64,000 bases of DNA, from positions 1,153,865 to 1,217,864 of the forward strand of contig ONZQ02000002.1 in NCBI GenBank assembly GCA_900312665.1. The letters are read 5' to 3'. This document shows positions 20,555-31,979 of this stretch, in pieces. The stretch's first letter is position 1, and each line of letters begins with the position of its first letter. Below the pieces are notes generated by a model. It saw only the letters and a list, made by a program, of their open reading frames with translations, searched no databases and was not told the DNA's origin. The DNA comes from Cephalotrichum gorgonifer. Its lineage: Eukaryota > Ascomycota > Sordariomycetes > Microascales > Microascaceae. The position numbers were made by a program, and so were the translations under genes.

Positions 20555-20938
20555 ATGGGCAACGACTCGGTCAACCACATCAACTCCGCTGCGGAGCTGC
20601 AAGCTCTCCTCTCCTCCACCACCTATGTCGTGGTCGACTTCTACGCCGACTGGTGCCCGCCCTGCAAGTCCATCGCGCCCATTTTCGAGTCCCTGGCTGC
20701 CAAGCATGCCGTGCCGGGCATCCTAGCCTTCGCAAAGGTCAACGTCGACCATGTGCAGGATGTCGCGCAGACGTACAGAGTGACCGCCATGCCTACGTTC
20801 CTGTTCTTCAAGGAGGGGACTCAGGTAGCTGTTAATGGACAGGCTATGATTCGCGGGGCTGACCCGCGGGCCCTGGGGGCCGCGGCAGAGAAGTTGTCGG
20901 GGCTCGCGGCGGCGAGGAAGGCCGCGCAGGATGCGTGA
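20555..20938 (+). CDS. thioredoxin, WCPPC active site
   Basis: Single exon, 127 aa. The thioredoxin fold is complete: VVVDFYADWCPPCKSIAP with the redox Cys at residues 34 and 37, VNVDHVQDVAQTYRVTAMPTFLFFKEG with the cis-Pro, and a C-terminal helix. The active site is WCPPC, not the usual WCGPC of cytosolic thioredoxins. The extra Pro is seen in some fungal and plant thioredoxin variants and should change the redox potential. The C-terminus is extended by an Ala/Arg-rich helix (ARKAAQDA). There is no signal or transit peptide, so it is likely cytosolic or nuclear. It would reduce protein disulfides using thioredoxin reductase. Confidence 0.93.
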   Translation: MGNDSVNHINSAAELQALLSSTTYVVVDFYADWCPPCKSIAPIFESLAAKHAVPGILAFAKVNVDHVQDVAQTYRVTAMPTFLFFKEGTQVAVNGQAMIRGADPRALGAAAEKLSGLAAARKAAQDA

Positions 20939-22538
20939 GGAGGGGGCGGACTGTGATGGAGAGGGGACGGGGAGAGTATGAGTCAGGGTTCTTAAACCCT
21001 TAATAATTGACCCATTGGCCAATCTTCTTGGTTTTGCTTTTTGAAGACCGGTGTGTGCCCCATATGTTCGGTTTGGACAAGCCTTTTTTCACCCGGTTGG
21101 GTGATGGAGTGTCCGACCAAGCTAGGTGCTGATGGAAGAAGCGGCCATGGCCCAACAGTAACGGACTGGTAGCTTTGGTTGGCTTCCCCGCTGTAGCAAG
21201 GAAAATCGGGGCTCTGGCTGCGATCAATCAACCTGGAGTTGATAGCTAGAGTCTAAACGAGAGAGCGGAATATGTGATAGGGGTCACGATACGGCCTGAT
21301 CTGCTAAAAAAAAATTGACCATGGAAATGTCTTCGAGGGTTTATCAGCCGCTGCTGTCTGCATGGTGGACGGTGCCGTGAGGTCAAGGTCGGCCATGACC
21401 ATTCTATTAGAACAAGCCGCTCGATCCGTTGGTGTTAGTGAAGGGGCTACTGAAGTCAAGCTAGACTGACCGTCTAGATGGAAGCAAGTCAGTTTTCTTA
21501 AAAGCAAGTTGAGTTCAGCCCACAAGTGTACGCCACAGTAATCCGCCTCTTGCTCCAAATACCAACACTACCGATGATCTGGTAGGACCTGTGGACAGTG
21601 GCTTCTTTACCACCCAGTATTATTGATGTCAGTGTCTCCAGGGATATCATATCAAGTTAGCATGTGAGCTCGTATTCAAAGACTACCTCACCGGCGGAGT
21701 AACAACAAAGTCCATTGAAAAGTACTATCCCGTTTCAGCGACGATGGCGACATATACATGGCCAGCTATTATGCAGGTGAATCCTACGAGAACTCCGATG
21801 CGACGCAATGCTGATCACGCCTCTCACGTCGCACATCAATCCTACCCTAACCCCCATCCCCCACGTTCGCGACCGCCTTCGGTTGCTGGAGGACAACCCT
21901 GCAGGCATCTTAGACCCTGCTGGGCGACACGCAGGGTTCCCGGACAGAAGGAGGGATTTGGCGAGCGCTGGAGAGGAGATTGACCTGGTGATGTGTAAAC
22001 ACGCAGATATAATCAGCACCTCCGTCCGTGGTAACTATTCGTAGACCTTTATGGTTGAGGGCATGTTTCGCACGTGCTTTGGGGTTCGGTATTCACCCCG
22101 AGATTGTGGCGCTGCGGCTACTTCACTTCCCCGAAATTCCCCATCCCTTCCAAGACCCACCTCCATCCCCATAACTCCGAGTTTCAGCGAGCGCGCGCTA
22201 CAAATACTGGCTAGCGCTTGCTTGGTGGTGGTAAACGCTCCAGGGTCCATTGCCCATGGCGCGATGTGGAGGCGGACGAGGAAAAAAAAAATTAGTATCG
22301 GTCACGCCATCGGCTTATCGCCAGTAAGTGGGGACGGCGCAATCTCGTCATCCGTCTTCGGAAGGAGGATTGCTATAATATTATAGTATATTAAGACGCG
22401 AGTATACCCTCTCACAATCAACCGCGCAGATCTGCTACTCTCGTCGATCTTGATCATTCCAGCCGCAGCCGCAGCCGTAACCGCGACCGCATTCCCTCAT
22501 CTCACCTGAGAGACGGCAGACACTAAGAATCCGTGGTC
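20939..22538. other. intergenic, no gene recognised
   Basis: A 1.6-kb spacer between thioredoxin and the UNC93-like gene. Several frames of 70-110 codons are open, but none has a recognisable domain. An AT-rich stretch (TATAATATTATAGTATATT) at about 22373-22391 lies some 150 bp before the UNC93-like ATG and may be its core promoter. Confidence 0.4.
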
Positions 22539-24375
22539 ATGGCTTCTTTCCGGCGGAGCGTGCTCGCCCAGATGCTCATCTGCGGCGTCATCGCCCTTCT
22601 CGGACCTGGTCTCTGGGTTGGTATCCCCTCAGCCGTGTGGAAAGGACCTAGGGAGAATCCAAACTAACGATGCACGTCACAGAATGCGAACAACTCATTA
22701 GGCGCGGGAGGCGCACTGACGCCTTACCTGGTACGTCATATCCTGGTTTCCCCCCCTCAGCCGCAGCCGCCTGTACCTGGACTAACCCTGTTTTGGGACA
22801 GGTGAATGCCGGCAACTCTCTCGTGTTCGGCCTGATGGGCCTCTTCTGTATCCTCTCTCCCATCTTCGTAAACTGGATCGGCGTAAAGGGAACACTCATC
22901 GCGGGCAGCCTCGGGTGGTCCGTTTATAGCGCCGCTCTTTACCAGAACAACCGCTACGGTACCGAGTAAGCGTCTCACCTGCGCCGGTGTAAATTTCACT
23001 GAGGAACGTCTCTAACCTGGGGGAATTAGATGGTTCGTCATCTTCGGTGCCGCGATATGCGGTGTCAGCGCCGGGCTGTATTGGGCCGCAGAGGGAGCCA
23101 TCATCCTCTCGTACCCCGAACATGCCAACCGCGGTCGATACCTCGCGCTTTGGATCGCCTTCAAGAACGGTGGCCAAGTAGGCACCCCGCCGACCCGATC
23201 TCCGCGGTATCAAAAGTGTACTAGTCTGACATCACTCGCAGCTCATTGGTGGAGCCATCAACCTCGGTCTTAACGCGACCAAGGCCACCGCCGGGTCGGT
23301 GTCGTACATCACCATCCTCGTGTTCGTCGCCCTCCAGGCCATCGCCGCCCCTCTGGGCCTGTTTCTCTCCCCTCCGCACAAGACGGAGCGGTCGGACGGC
23401 ACACGTATTGTCGTCGAGCCCAAGACGCCTGTTAAGGAGCAGGTTCGCCGTCTGTGGCAGATGATCTTGACGCCCCAGATCTTGCGGCTTCTGCCGATCT
23501 TCTTCTCATGCTGGTTTTACTGGGTTCGTTTCTCCTGGTTGGGGTAATTGCTTGGGGCGGGGTACTAACTTCATGTGTTTGTACAGGGCTACGCTTCGAC
23601 TTATCTGACGCTGTACTTCTCGGTCAGGGCTAGGGCCCTTGCATCTTTCTTGTCGGCAGTTACCGGAACTTTGGCTTGTATTCTCCTGGGAATCTTCCTC
23701 GATTCCAAGCGCCTCTCAGTCAAGGTGAGATCCCACCCCTACCTACCTAAATTGAACCCCCGTCCTTTTCCCCTCTTCTTTCACATTTCGGCCCAGCTGA
23801 CCCAGACCCAAGGCCCGCATTCGGTACGGCTTTATCTTCACGGCCGGTCTCTTCACGCTCCTCTGGATCTGGGTCCTCATTGTCCAGCACGACTTCGAGA
23901 TGAACCGGCCTCCAACCCTCGACTGGGTCTCGCCCGGCTTCGGCCGCGCCTTTGGCATCTACATCATGCTCCAGACGTCCGGAAACATGGTCCAGAACTA
24001 CCTGTACTTCCTTATGGGCACGGTCAACGACGGCACGCTTGAGATGAGCCGCGCAACCGGACTTCTCCGCGGTGTGGAGAGCTGGGGCCAGTGCGCTTCG
24101 TTCGGGATCAGCAGCAGGTAAGATGTTTAGTGTGCTTTATCCTGGAGTTGGCAATGAGCTGAGGGCTAACATTATGTCGCGGTAGCAAATTCTCGCCCTT
24201 CTATACTACCGTTATCAATCTGGTGTTTTGGACTGTTAGTCTTATCCCTGCTGTCTTCAGTATATGGGCCGTGGAGGACAAGAGGACCTTGGTGGAAGGA
24301 CAGGACTCGGCGAGCGAGGATGCGGTGGTGGAGGCGTTGGCTGAGGAGAAGAAGGACCCTGTGTCTCAAGCATAG
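22539..24375 (+). CDS. UNC93-like MFS membrane protein
   Basis: Eight exons, join(22539..22616, 22683..22730, 22802..22965, 23030..23177, 23242..23523, 23587..23724, 23813..24117, 24186..24375), give 450 aa with all phases closing. The protein is polytopic with about 11-12 TM segments. It shows the UNC93/DUF895 hallmarks GPGLW near the N-terminus, a Gly-rich loop ANNSLGAGGAL, VNAGNSLVFGLMGLFC, LYWAAEGAIILSYPE and IAFKNGGQLIGG. The C-terminal tail is acidic and cytosolic. Fungal members of this family are common but have no firm transport substrate; animal UNC93 proteins act as trafficking or channel-regulatory subunits. Two introns use unusual donors, GTTGGT at 22617 and GTTCGT at 23524. The first exon boundary is therefore a little less certain. 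Confidence 0.85.
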
Positions 24376-25528
24376 CTTGGATGTCGACATCTCGTTGCGC
24401 ACTCTGAGTTGAGCAGTCCGCTTCGTGCCATGTAATAGTTGTAATAATAGATACCCTCATCTAAGGATTTTCATGAAGTAGGTGCCTATAGTTTAAGCAT
24501 TAGGCCAACCTCTTTAGATTCCGATTGCCTTGTCCTTTGACATTTTAAGCCCGCATGAGCTTTACCTCATGACATGACAAGTGGGCATGTACAGATTATA
24601 ACAAGCACAAGCTTAAAAACCCCGCCAGTGTCAAGGACGGGATATGCAAAGCGGAGATACATACCCTCCTCGCTGAGGGATATTCTATGTCTACTACAAG
24701 TTTCCTAACCCGCTCCACATGCTGGTGGGACTACGTGCTGGTGGGACTAACACATTACGGAAACTCCGGGGTCCGGTCAGGTGAGTGCGTCCGACCTGCA
24801 GCCGGAGGATAAGTTACTCGCAGTTAATACGTGGAAAAGGGGTAACATATTAGATCGTGGACAAGGTCCGGTAAGAGCTTAGCCTCCCCGTGACGCCGCC
24901 TTACCCCGCAGATCCACCCCGCAACGCGCCGCCTCGTATGTATCCATGATCTACAAAGTGTGGGCCTAGTGCGGCGCCACGCGGGGTGAGTGACTGATTG
25001 ATGTGAGAGTGGCAAAGGCCGTCAGGTTTGTATATCATGTGGTATCATTGTCCGGCAAGGTGCGAATCCCACGCCGAGATTAAAGTAAGACGATAAACCT
25101 TCGAGCTATATTTGGCGAGCCAGCCAATCGTGGTATCTCACCAGGGACAACCTGCATGGGCCGCACTCTACTTGCAGAGTGTACGAATATGTGTACCTCC
25201 AGTGCGGCTAGCCAGCTGGCCGGACATAGCGGAGCCCCACCGGAACCGACGTGAGCGTGAACGCAGTCTACTTGTGCGGTATACGAGTACGAGTACCTTC
25301 AGTGCGACCAGCCAACGAGGGTTCGTGGAACTGCGGTTCCGCACCGGAGCCGTGAGGGGAAGTCCCACGCGCCTCTCTCCGTCCTACCTATCCTCTCCCC
25401 GCAGATCGTCGAACACTTAAGGCGTCCCCCGCCTTCTACTCTTGTCTCCGTTTCTAGACATCGTCGTCCTCACTCATTGAAACACCAATACCCACCTGCG
25501 CTTTTCAAGCAACCTCTCCTACTCCAAA
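24376..25528. other. intergenic, FMO promoter region
   Basis: Contains two imperfect direct repeats exactly 100 bp apart (25161-25215 and 25261-25315) upstream of the flavin monooxygenase gene. A tRNA-resembling scrap lies at about 25028-25075. No protein-coding gene is seen. Confidence 0.45.
25161..25315. repeat. two direct repeats, 100-bp offset
   Basis: The segment from 25161 (CCGCACTCTACTTGCAGAGT) matches the segment from 25261 (ACGCAGTCTACTTGTGCGGT) without indels over about 55 bp at roughly three-quarters identity. Both contain TCTACTTG, TACGA, GTACC and CAGTGCG in register. The second copy carries ACGAGTACGAGTAC. The repeats lie about 215-370 bp upstream of the FMO ATG. Confidence 0.6.
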
Positions 25529-27492
25529 ATGGCAACAGCTGCCACACTACCTGCGCAAACGTCCCAGGCCACTCAAGGCTCCTTCAACATCCCCATCGCC
25601 AAGTTTCCCACACCGAGGGAGTCAACCCCAGTCGACGCTACCAAGGTAGCGTCCGATGTCGTCGAGGCTATCAACAGCGCCATCGCCAAGAAGGATTATG
25701 GCGCCATTGCGAGCCTTTTCTTCGACGGCGGCTTCTGGCGCGATCACCTTGCCCTGACGTGGGAATTCCGCACGGTACAAGGCCCAGCTGCCATCCTTGA
25801 CTTCCTCCAGAAGGCGGCCTCGTCCAGCGATGGCTTCAGACTTAGCAAGGTTGAGGTCGACAGCAGCACTCCTGTCCGCGCTCCGACGATAGGGCCACTC
25901 GACCCCGAGGGAAAGGTATTGGGCATCCGCTTCTTCACCAACCTTGACACGGTCATCGGGAGGGGCCAGGGTGTTATGGCACTTGCCGAGGTGGATGGTG
26001 TGTGGAAGATATTTTCGGCGTATACGAGTTTGCGCGAGCTGAAGGGACATGAGGAGGGTATCAACGCGCGAAGGCCTGTCGGGGTCCAGCATGGGGGCCT
26101 GCCGGGGCGGACGAACTGGGCGGACCGCAGGAAGCTAGCGGCTGAGTTCAAGGACGGGAGTGAGCCGGCGGTGTTTATTATCGGTTGGTGTTACCTGTAT
26201 TGGAGCGTGGAGCTGTTAGGCCGGTGGAACTAACGAGTGTCTGTTTAGGTGCCGGCCAAGCCGGACTCACGGCCGCGGCGAGGCTCAAGGCTATCGGAGT
26301 CGACACGCTAGTCATCGATCAGAACGACCGCATCGGAGACAACTGGCGGAAGAGGTACCACCAGCTTGTACTACACGATTCAGTCTGGTACGACCACATG
26401 CCGTACATTCCATTCCCGCCCCAGTGGCCCATCTTCACACCCAAGGACAAGCTCGCCGAATTCTTCGAGGCGTACGCGACCCTCCTCGAGCTCAACGTCT
26501 GGACACGAACTGATCTTGTCTCGACCGAGTGGAACGAAGAAAAGGGATCGTGGACCGTCGTTGTGAACAGGCGGAAAGCGGACGGCACAAGCGAGACCCG
26601 GACCTTCCACCCTCGACACATCGTGCAGGCAACGGGCCACTCTGGCAAGAAGAACATGCCCGAGATCAAGGGCCTCGAGACTTTCAAGGGCGACCGCATC
26701 TGCCACTCTTCGGAGTTCTCTGGCGCGCGCGAGGGCACCACGGGCAAGAAGGCCGTCGTCATCGGATGCTGCAACTCCGCGCACGACATCGCGCAGGATT
26801 TCCTGGAGAACGGCTACGAGGTCACCATGGTGCAGCGGTCGAGCACGTGCGTTGTGTCCTCGAAGGCGATCATGGATGGCCTCAAGGGCTCATATGACGA
26901 GGGTGGTCCCCCCGTCGACGACACGGACCTGTTCGTCCACGGCATGCCCAGCTCCGTGCTGAAGGCGCTCCACCTCGGCGTCGCGAAGATGCAGGCCGGG
27001 ACCGACGCCGAGCTTCATGCAGGACTTGAGAAGGCCGGCTTCAGGCTTGACCACGGTCCTGATGGCTCCGGGCTCTTCCTGAAGTACTTCCAGCGCGGTG
27101 GAGGTTACTATATTGATGTTGGCGCGTCACAGCTCATCATTGATGGGAAGATCAAGATTAAGCAGGGGCAAGAGATCGCTGAGATTCTCCCACATGGCTT
27201 GAAGTTTGCGGATGGGTCTGAGCTCGAGGCTGACGAGGTCATCCTTGCCACCGGTTATCAGAACATGCGCTCGCAGACCAGGGCCATGTTTGGGAACGAG
27301 GTTGCCGATCGGATCGGGGATGTGTGGGGCTTCAACGAGGAAGGGGAGATGAGGACGATTTGGCAGCGGAGTGGACATCCTGGGCTCTGGCTCCATGGAG
27401 GGAACTTGGCGCTGTGTAGGTTCTACTCGAGATTCTTGGCTCTGCATATTAAGGCGCTTGAGGAGGGGGTTGTCAAGTACGAGGATTTGTAG
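25529..27492 (+). CDS. NTF2-like plus flavin monooxygenase fusion
   Basis: Two exons, join(25529..26183, 26249..27492), encode 632 aa. The 65-nt intron (donor GTTGGT, acceptor TTTAG) splits the first GxGxxG so that splicing restores VFIIGAGQAGLTAAARL. Residues about 40-180 form a SnoaL/NTF2-like domain (VVEAINSAIAKKDYGAIASL, FDGGFWRDHLALTWEFRT). The rest is a class B flavin monooxygenase: FAD site at about 215-245, the FMO fingerprint FKGDRICHSSEF (FxGxxxHxxxF), a second Rossmann motif VVIGCCNSAHDIAQDF for NADPH, and the C-terminal EVILATGYQNM. It should insert one oxygen atom into a nucleophilic or carbonyl substrate using NADPH. The NTF2-like/FMO architecture is common in ascomycetes; the substrate is unknown. 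Confidence 0.93.
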
Positions 27493-28088
27493 GTAAATGT
27501 GACGGCACGATGTTCAGCAAAGAACCGCCGATGGAGGAATAAATAGGTTTGACGATAGATTACTGCTTGTCCCATGTCATCAACTATGTCTGTGCGTCAT
27601 CAACTCTATCCCGTCGCATACCCCTGCCGTTGGGGTGTGAACTGCATGGATATGGGCTTCAGGTACAGGACGAGTTCGTTGTAGGACTTATTCTATTTTG
27701 CCGCGATGCGCAAAGACGAGATAGGCCTACAAATCTACAAATATATTGGGAGTCACAGTGTTCAAACCGTGGTAATAAGAATTGTTACTTTATCCTAGCA
27801 TCCCCTGTTGCCCCCAAGTTCCACCGTGGCACTTATTTGACTAGTGTAGTTTCCGGCGTTGCCGAGCTTCGGGTTTAGGTTTAGCTCCGACAAGTCCATC
27901 CCAACCTTCCAGATTTCTTTTCCTGGCTCAATCACCATAATTCTTTACTGTCCTCGCCCGCAACACTTACCTGTCTCTTTAAGGCCAAAGCGCTTGACGA
28001 TATCATGGATAAAGAATTTCTTTTTGTAGATGGCCTTCGTATGGATAGGGTATCGAAGCGGTTATCACGTCGCCATGTCATGAAGGGC
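27493..28088. other. intergenic up to the assembly gap
   Basis: Possible start of the regulator gene lies here: a plus-strand ATG at 28005 begins a short frame (MDKEFLFVDGLRMDR...) that runs into the gap. It has no zinc cluster in the visible part, so I cannot tell whether it is the first exon. Confidence 0.35.
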
Positions 28089-28384
28089 NNNNNNNNNNNN
28101 NNNNNNNNNNNNNNNNNNNNNNNNNNNNNNNNNNNNNNNNNNNNNNNNNNNNNNNNNNNNNNNNNNNNNNNNNNNNNNNNNNNNNNNNNNNNNNNNNNNN
28201 NNNNNNNNNNNNNNNNNNNNNNNNNNNNNNNNNNNNNNNNNNNNNNNNNNNNNNNNNNNNNNNNNNNNNNNNNNNNNNNNNNNNNNNNNNNNNNNNNNNN
28301 NNNNNNNNNNNNNNNNNNNNNNNNNNNNNNNNNNNNNNNNNNNNNNNNNNNNNNNNNNNNNNNNNNNNNNNNNNNNNNNNNNNN
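28089..28384. other. assembly gap (296 N)
   Basis: Run of N bases. Its length may be an estimate. It interrupts the 5' part of the transcription-factor gene that resumes after it. Confidence 1.
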
Positions 28385-28410
28385 CATGTACTAATTGACA
28401 ATTTCTCTAG

Positions 28411-29609
28411 TCTTTTCCCTCACGGCGGATATGATGTATCCTCCGATTATTGGTATTATGATGAATGACGCCAAGTCCTTTTGGTTCCAGGACCTCATTG
28501 TTGACGAAGCTAGTGAGTACTCATCTTCATGAACGGATGGACACTGTTCCTGTTCTTACGGATTTTCAGGCTACCACTGTAATATATCCTTAATGGAAGC
28601 GTGCAATGAGGTGGTTCGGTTCGATAGGTTCAGCTCGCCGAAGTCGATATATCATTTGTCACAGGCGTACGCTCATGTCCAGAGGAGGCTTGAGTGCGCA
28701 GATGCGCTATCCGATTCTACCATAAGCCTCGTAGTATCCTTTATTCATCAAGGGAACATGAGGAAGCAGCACTCGGACGTCAGGATTCATATTGAAGGCC
28801 TGCGACGAATGGTGGGACTTCGCGGCGGGCTCAGGGGGTTCGAGGAAAATCCGTCACTATTGTTGAAAATCTGCAAGTAAGTCGGCTCCAGGTCAATTGG
28901 TATGCCATCGTTCTAATTACATCCCCGCACTTGCAGGATAGACGTGATGTTTGCCCTTGAAGATGGAGAGCCCACGATGTTCTTTCGAGATGGGATGTCC
29001 CAAGCACGGGTGAACCTGGCGTCACGGGGTTTGAGTCTCGATCATTCCACAACCCCGTTATCTGTTCAGCAAGTTGGATTAGATCCACATCTTCGACATA
29101 TTCTACTGGACGTCATAAGCGTCGCTTCTTTATTCAACAACCGGCCTGGCCAGGATACAGTCTGTGTCACCGCGTTCCAAGAGGTCCTGGTATCCATATG
29201 TTACCGCCTCGTCCGATTTCATTCCTTGGGAGGCCCTAGGCTGGGGTCTACAGTCGAGGGCGCCTTTCACATTGGGTTAACTATTTTCATGATGACGATA
29301 TCTATGCAGTGTGACCATCGCCGGATTATGGATCATAGGTTAACGTTCCGGTGTCTTCGCGATGTGATTGAGGCAGGTGTCGAGGAACTTGAGGATGGGT
29401 CCACTCTTTGGCTCATGGTTGTTGGCGGCATTTGGCTTGGCGATGAGCCCGCAGAGTGGCTAACTCCCTTAATATTCGACACGGCTCAAAAGCTGGGTGT
29501 CAGGACGTGGGATGAGGCCCATGGCGTCATCACTAAGCTTCCCTGGATTAATTCTGTTCACGACGAGCGCGGTCGCCGGTTGTGGGAGACTGTACACCAA
29601 GACAATTAG
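28411..29609 (+). CDS. Zn2Cys6-type regulator, C-terminal part only
   Basis: Visible exons are about 28411..28512, 28570..28877 and 28937..29609, with phases closing through introns of 57 and 59 nt (donors GTGAGT and GTAAGT). The protein reads KSFWFQDLIVDEASYHCN, then VRIHIEGLRRMVGLRGGL, then a helical domain ending RGRRLWETVHQDN. The HIEGLRRMVxLRGGL block is diagnostic of the fungal-specific transcription factor domain (Fungal_trans_2/DUF3468 group). The exon at 28411 follows a TTTCTCTAG acceptor, so at least one exon, presumably with the zinc cluster, lies in the N gap or before it. The SDR gene lies next to it, convergent. Function beyond transcriptional regulation is not inferable. Confidence 0.75.
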
Positions 29610-30058
29610 AGTTCATAAAAATTCAACCTTTTGGTCAGAAACGGTCTCCTTATACGCCAGACAAACCGTAGATTCGTTCTCGCTTCAACGAGAGTTACTC
29701 CCGTGTAAGATGTCCTTTCGAAGCTTAGGAAGGTGTTGAAGGCTGGAATCTGCTGCTGGGAAAGTCGCCTTCCTCTTGTCAATCTGCTTGTACTCAGTAA
29801 AGGCGCTGGAAGGGCCAGTCCATACTATTTCAGTAGCTCCGTCCATTCTTCAGATGTATAGAGGTCAGGTCAACCTCTCTCTGCCCTATCTCCTTTCCCT
29901 CTTTTCCACAGAAGGCAGTGATCCAGCAACGGAGCAAGTATTGGATATTTAGGCGCCCGAAGGGGTCATATTCTATCAAGATAAAGACCGGACTAGCCAG
30001 CACACTAGAGACTGCTCGGTAGACAACTGTAGATGACTCCGCGATCGCAGCTGTCGGC
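29610..30058. other. convergent 3' region
   Basis: Spacer between the regulator (plus) and SDR (minus) 3' ends. No gene recognised. Confidence 0.5.
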
Positions 30059-31197
30059 CTACCAGTTAAATTCCTGCTTCACCAATTCCTCTGACAGCTT
30101 CCACAGCCTGTCCGCCTCCTCGCTCGACACCGCAAGAGGGCCGGCCTTGTCGCTGATCTGACAGTCGTACATAAACGCTCCATAGTTATCGCTTCCGTTC
30201 ACCATTTCGCCGATTCCAACCCCTAGCTTCGGGTCCAGGGAGGCAACTAGGCTAGTAGCGGCCCCGGCACCCTGGCTTCTCCAAGAGAACACGCCGTTGT
30301 TCATCATCACCTCAAGGGCCTCCGTCATCTTATCAGAGAAGTTTCTGCTTAACTCCGTAAAGATGGCTCCCGGGTGCAACGCCATTGTCACAATGCCGTA
30401 CTTGTCATACAACATCTTGTTCGCGGCGACCCCAAAGAGGATGTTTGCGGTTTTGCTCCTGTTGTATCCGTCCAGGGGGAGGTAGCTCTTCTCCTCCACA
30501 TCTGTATAGCCGAATGCCCTGAAAAGTTCATAAGGCGGCTGCTCGACCGCAGGCAAGTCCTTGTTCGCCTTCTCGAAGTTGATGTCGCTCCATCGGATAC
30601 CTGTAGTTAGGCCAGAGCTGACGTTGACAACCCGGGTGGTGCCCTTGGGGTTGCTCACGCTGGCCTTGATCAATTTGGGCATGATCAAGTTAGCTAGGAG
30701 CCAGTGGCCAATGTGGTTCGTGGCAAAGGTTATCTCAATTCCGTCCGTGGTGATGGTGCGTTCGGGAACGCACATGATTCCGGCGTTATTGACGAGTATG
30801 TTGAGCTCGGGGACGTCGGTCCACGAGAGGAACTCGGCGGCTCCGACGCGCACGGACTTCTGAATGCCAAGCTCAATCTGTAGAGATCGGAAGTCGACGT
30901 CAGGGAACTCGGCCCTGAGGGCATCGAGGGATGCCTGAAGCTTTTCCGGAGTTCGACCGACGATGATGACGTGGGCGGGGGACTGGGAGGCCTGTACAAG
31001 GTGTCATATTCGACCAGGGGTTGTGTCGAGAGGAGGTGAGCATGACTGACAAATGCCTGGGCGGTGGTGAATCCGAGCCCACCGACATTTACTCCTGTAA
31101 TCATGACCGTCTTGCCACGGATCTGGTCAGGGAAGGCCTTGGCGACCTCGAGGGCTTCCGTGGCCTCGTTGAACTCTGGGTGGGTTGTAGAAACCAT
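30059..31197 (-). CDS. short-chain dehydrogenase/reductase (SDR)
   Basis: Two exons, complement(30059..30991, 31051..31197), give 359 aa. The 59-nt intron has donor GTCAGT and acceptor TACAG. The cofactor motif is TGVNVGGLG (TGx3GxG), followed by VGRTPEKL, the structural NNAGIM, the catalytic Ser in VVNVSSG, and YNRSK (YxxxK). The arrangement matches retinol-dehydrogenase/WW-domain-oxidoreductase-like classical SDRs of about 320-350 aa that use NADP(H). An HPGAIFTEL segment and a C-terminal cap follow. It should oxidise or reduce an alcohol/ketone pair; the substrate is unknown. The upstream region contains three repeated elements at 31.4-31.6 kb. Confidence 0.92.
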
Positions 31198-31400
31198 CTT
31201 GCCTTGAGTGCAGACGATACGAGATGATTTTAGATAAGTGTTGAGGTTGCCGAAGATCTAATATGGGTTGAAGCAAGCAAATGAAGCTGTTGTCTGGCCC
31301 ATTGCCTCTCCAAGCGGCGGGGAACTTGATATTTTATACTTTTTCAACACGTCAAATTGCCGCTGGGTCGTTCTCGTCGTCGCCAGTTACTATCATTGTA

Positions 31401-31643
31401 GCCAGTAGGAGACTTACTACCCCATTCGGTAAGACGCCTATTAAATCAAGATTCACGCTTGGGCTGTGAAGTCGCGATCATTGAGTGTTGCCATCAAAAC
31501 CACCAGTGGGAGACTTACTACCCGATTTGGCAAAGTGGGTAATTATTATTATTATTAAGCATGATCCAAGTCGGATCGACCCACTCCAAGATTGGGGACG
31601 GGGTCTCAATTCGCCAATGAGAGACTTGCTTCCCTTTTAGGAT
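31401..31643. repeat. three direct repeats spaced 101 and 111 bp
   Basis: The units begin at 31401 (GCCAGTAGGAGACTTACTAC), 31502 (ACCAGTGGGAGACTTACTAC) and 31613 (GCCAATGAGAGACTTGCTTC). Each is about 31-34 bp with GAGACTT as the shared core. They sit 200-450 bp upstream of the SDR start codon, outside any gene. Confidence 0.65.
31541..31559. repeat. ATT microsatellite
   Basis: Five ATT units in a row (AATTATTATTATTATTAAG), between the second and third promoter repeats. Confidence 0.7.
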
Positions 31644-31979
31644 AGACACGGTGGCCATGATTGGACCACGCTATTCAACTGAGGATATCAACATAGGAAT
31701 TGGCCTACACACAACACCTGAAGAGGAGTCGCCACGAGATGACCAATTAGAAGCCGGCGCCCGGTGGTCCCCCATTCAGGAAATAGCACTGGATTAGCTG
31801 GTAAGGGCTTTAATAGCTAGGGAAGAAGCGCATAAATCAAATCCTCATGCGTGGTTCCACCCCACCCAGGGTCAACTCGCCCATCCGAGCAGTATTGGCC
31901 AGTAGGTCCACAACCAGTATGATGGAGTAGCCAGAAAATACCCAAGGCCGTATCATGGATAAGCCGTATGAGAAAACTT

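Noticed and set aside
21735..22386. Several open frames of 70-110 codons before the UNC93-like gene
   Set aside because: No domain, no consistent splice structure and overlapping frames on both strands; taken as chance.
25028..25075. tRNA-like sequence (TGTATATCATGTGGTATCATTG then GGTGCGAATCC)
   Set aside because: It resembles a tRNA-Asp/Glu D arm and a B box, but the anticodon arm is missing and the B box is imperfect; at most a truncated tRNA fragment.
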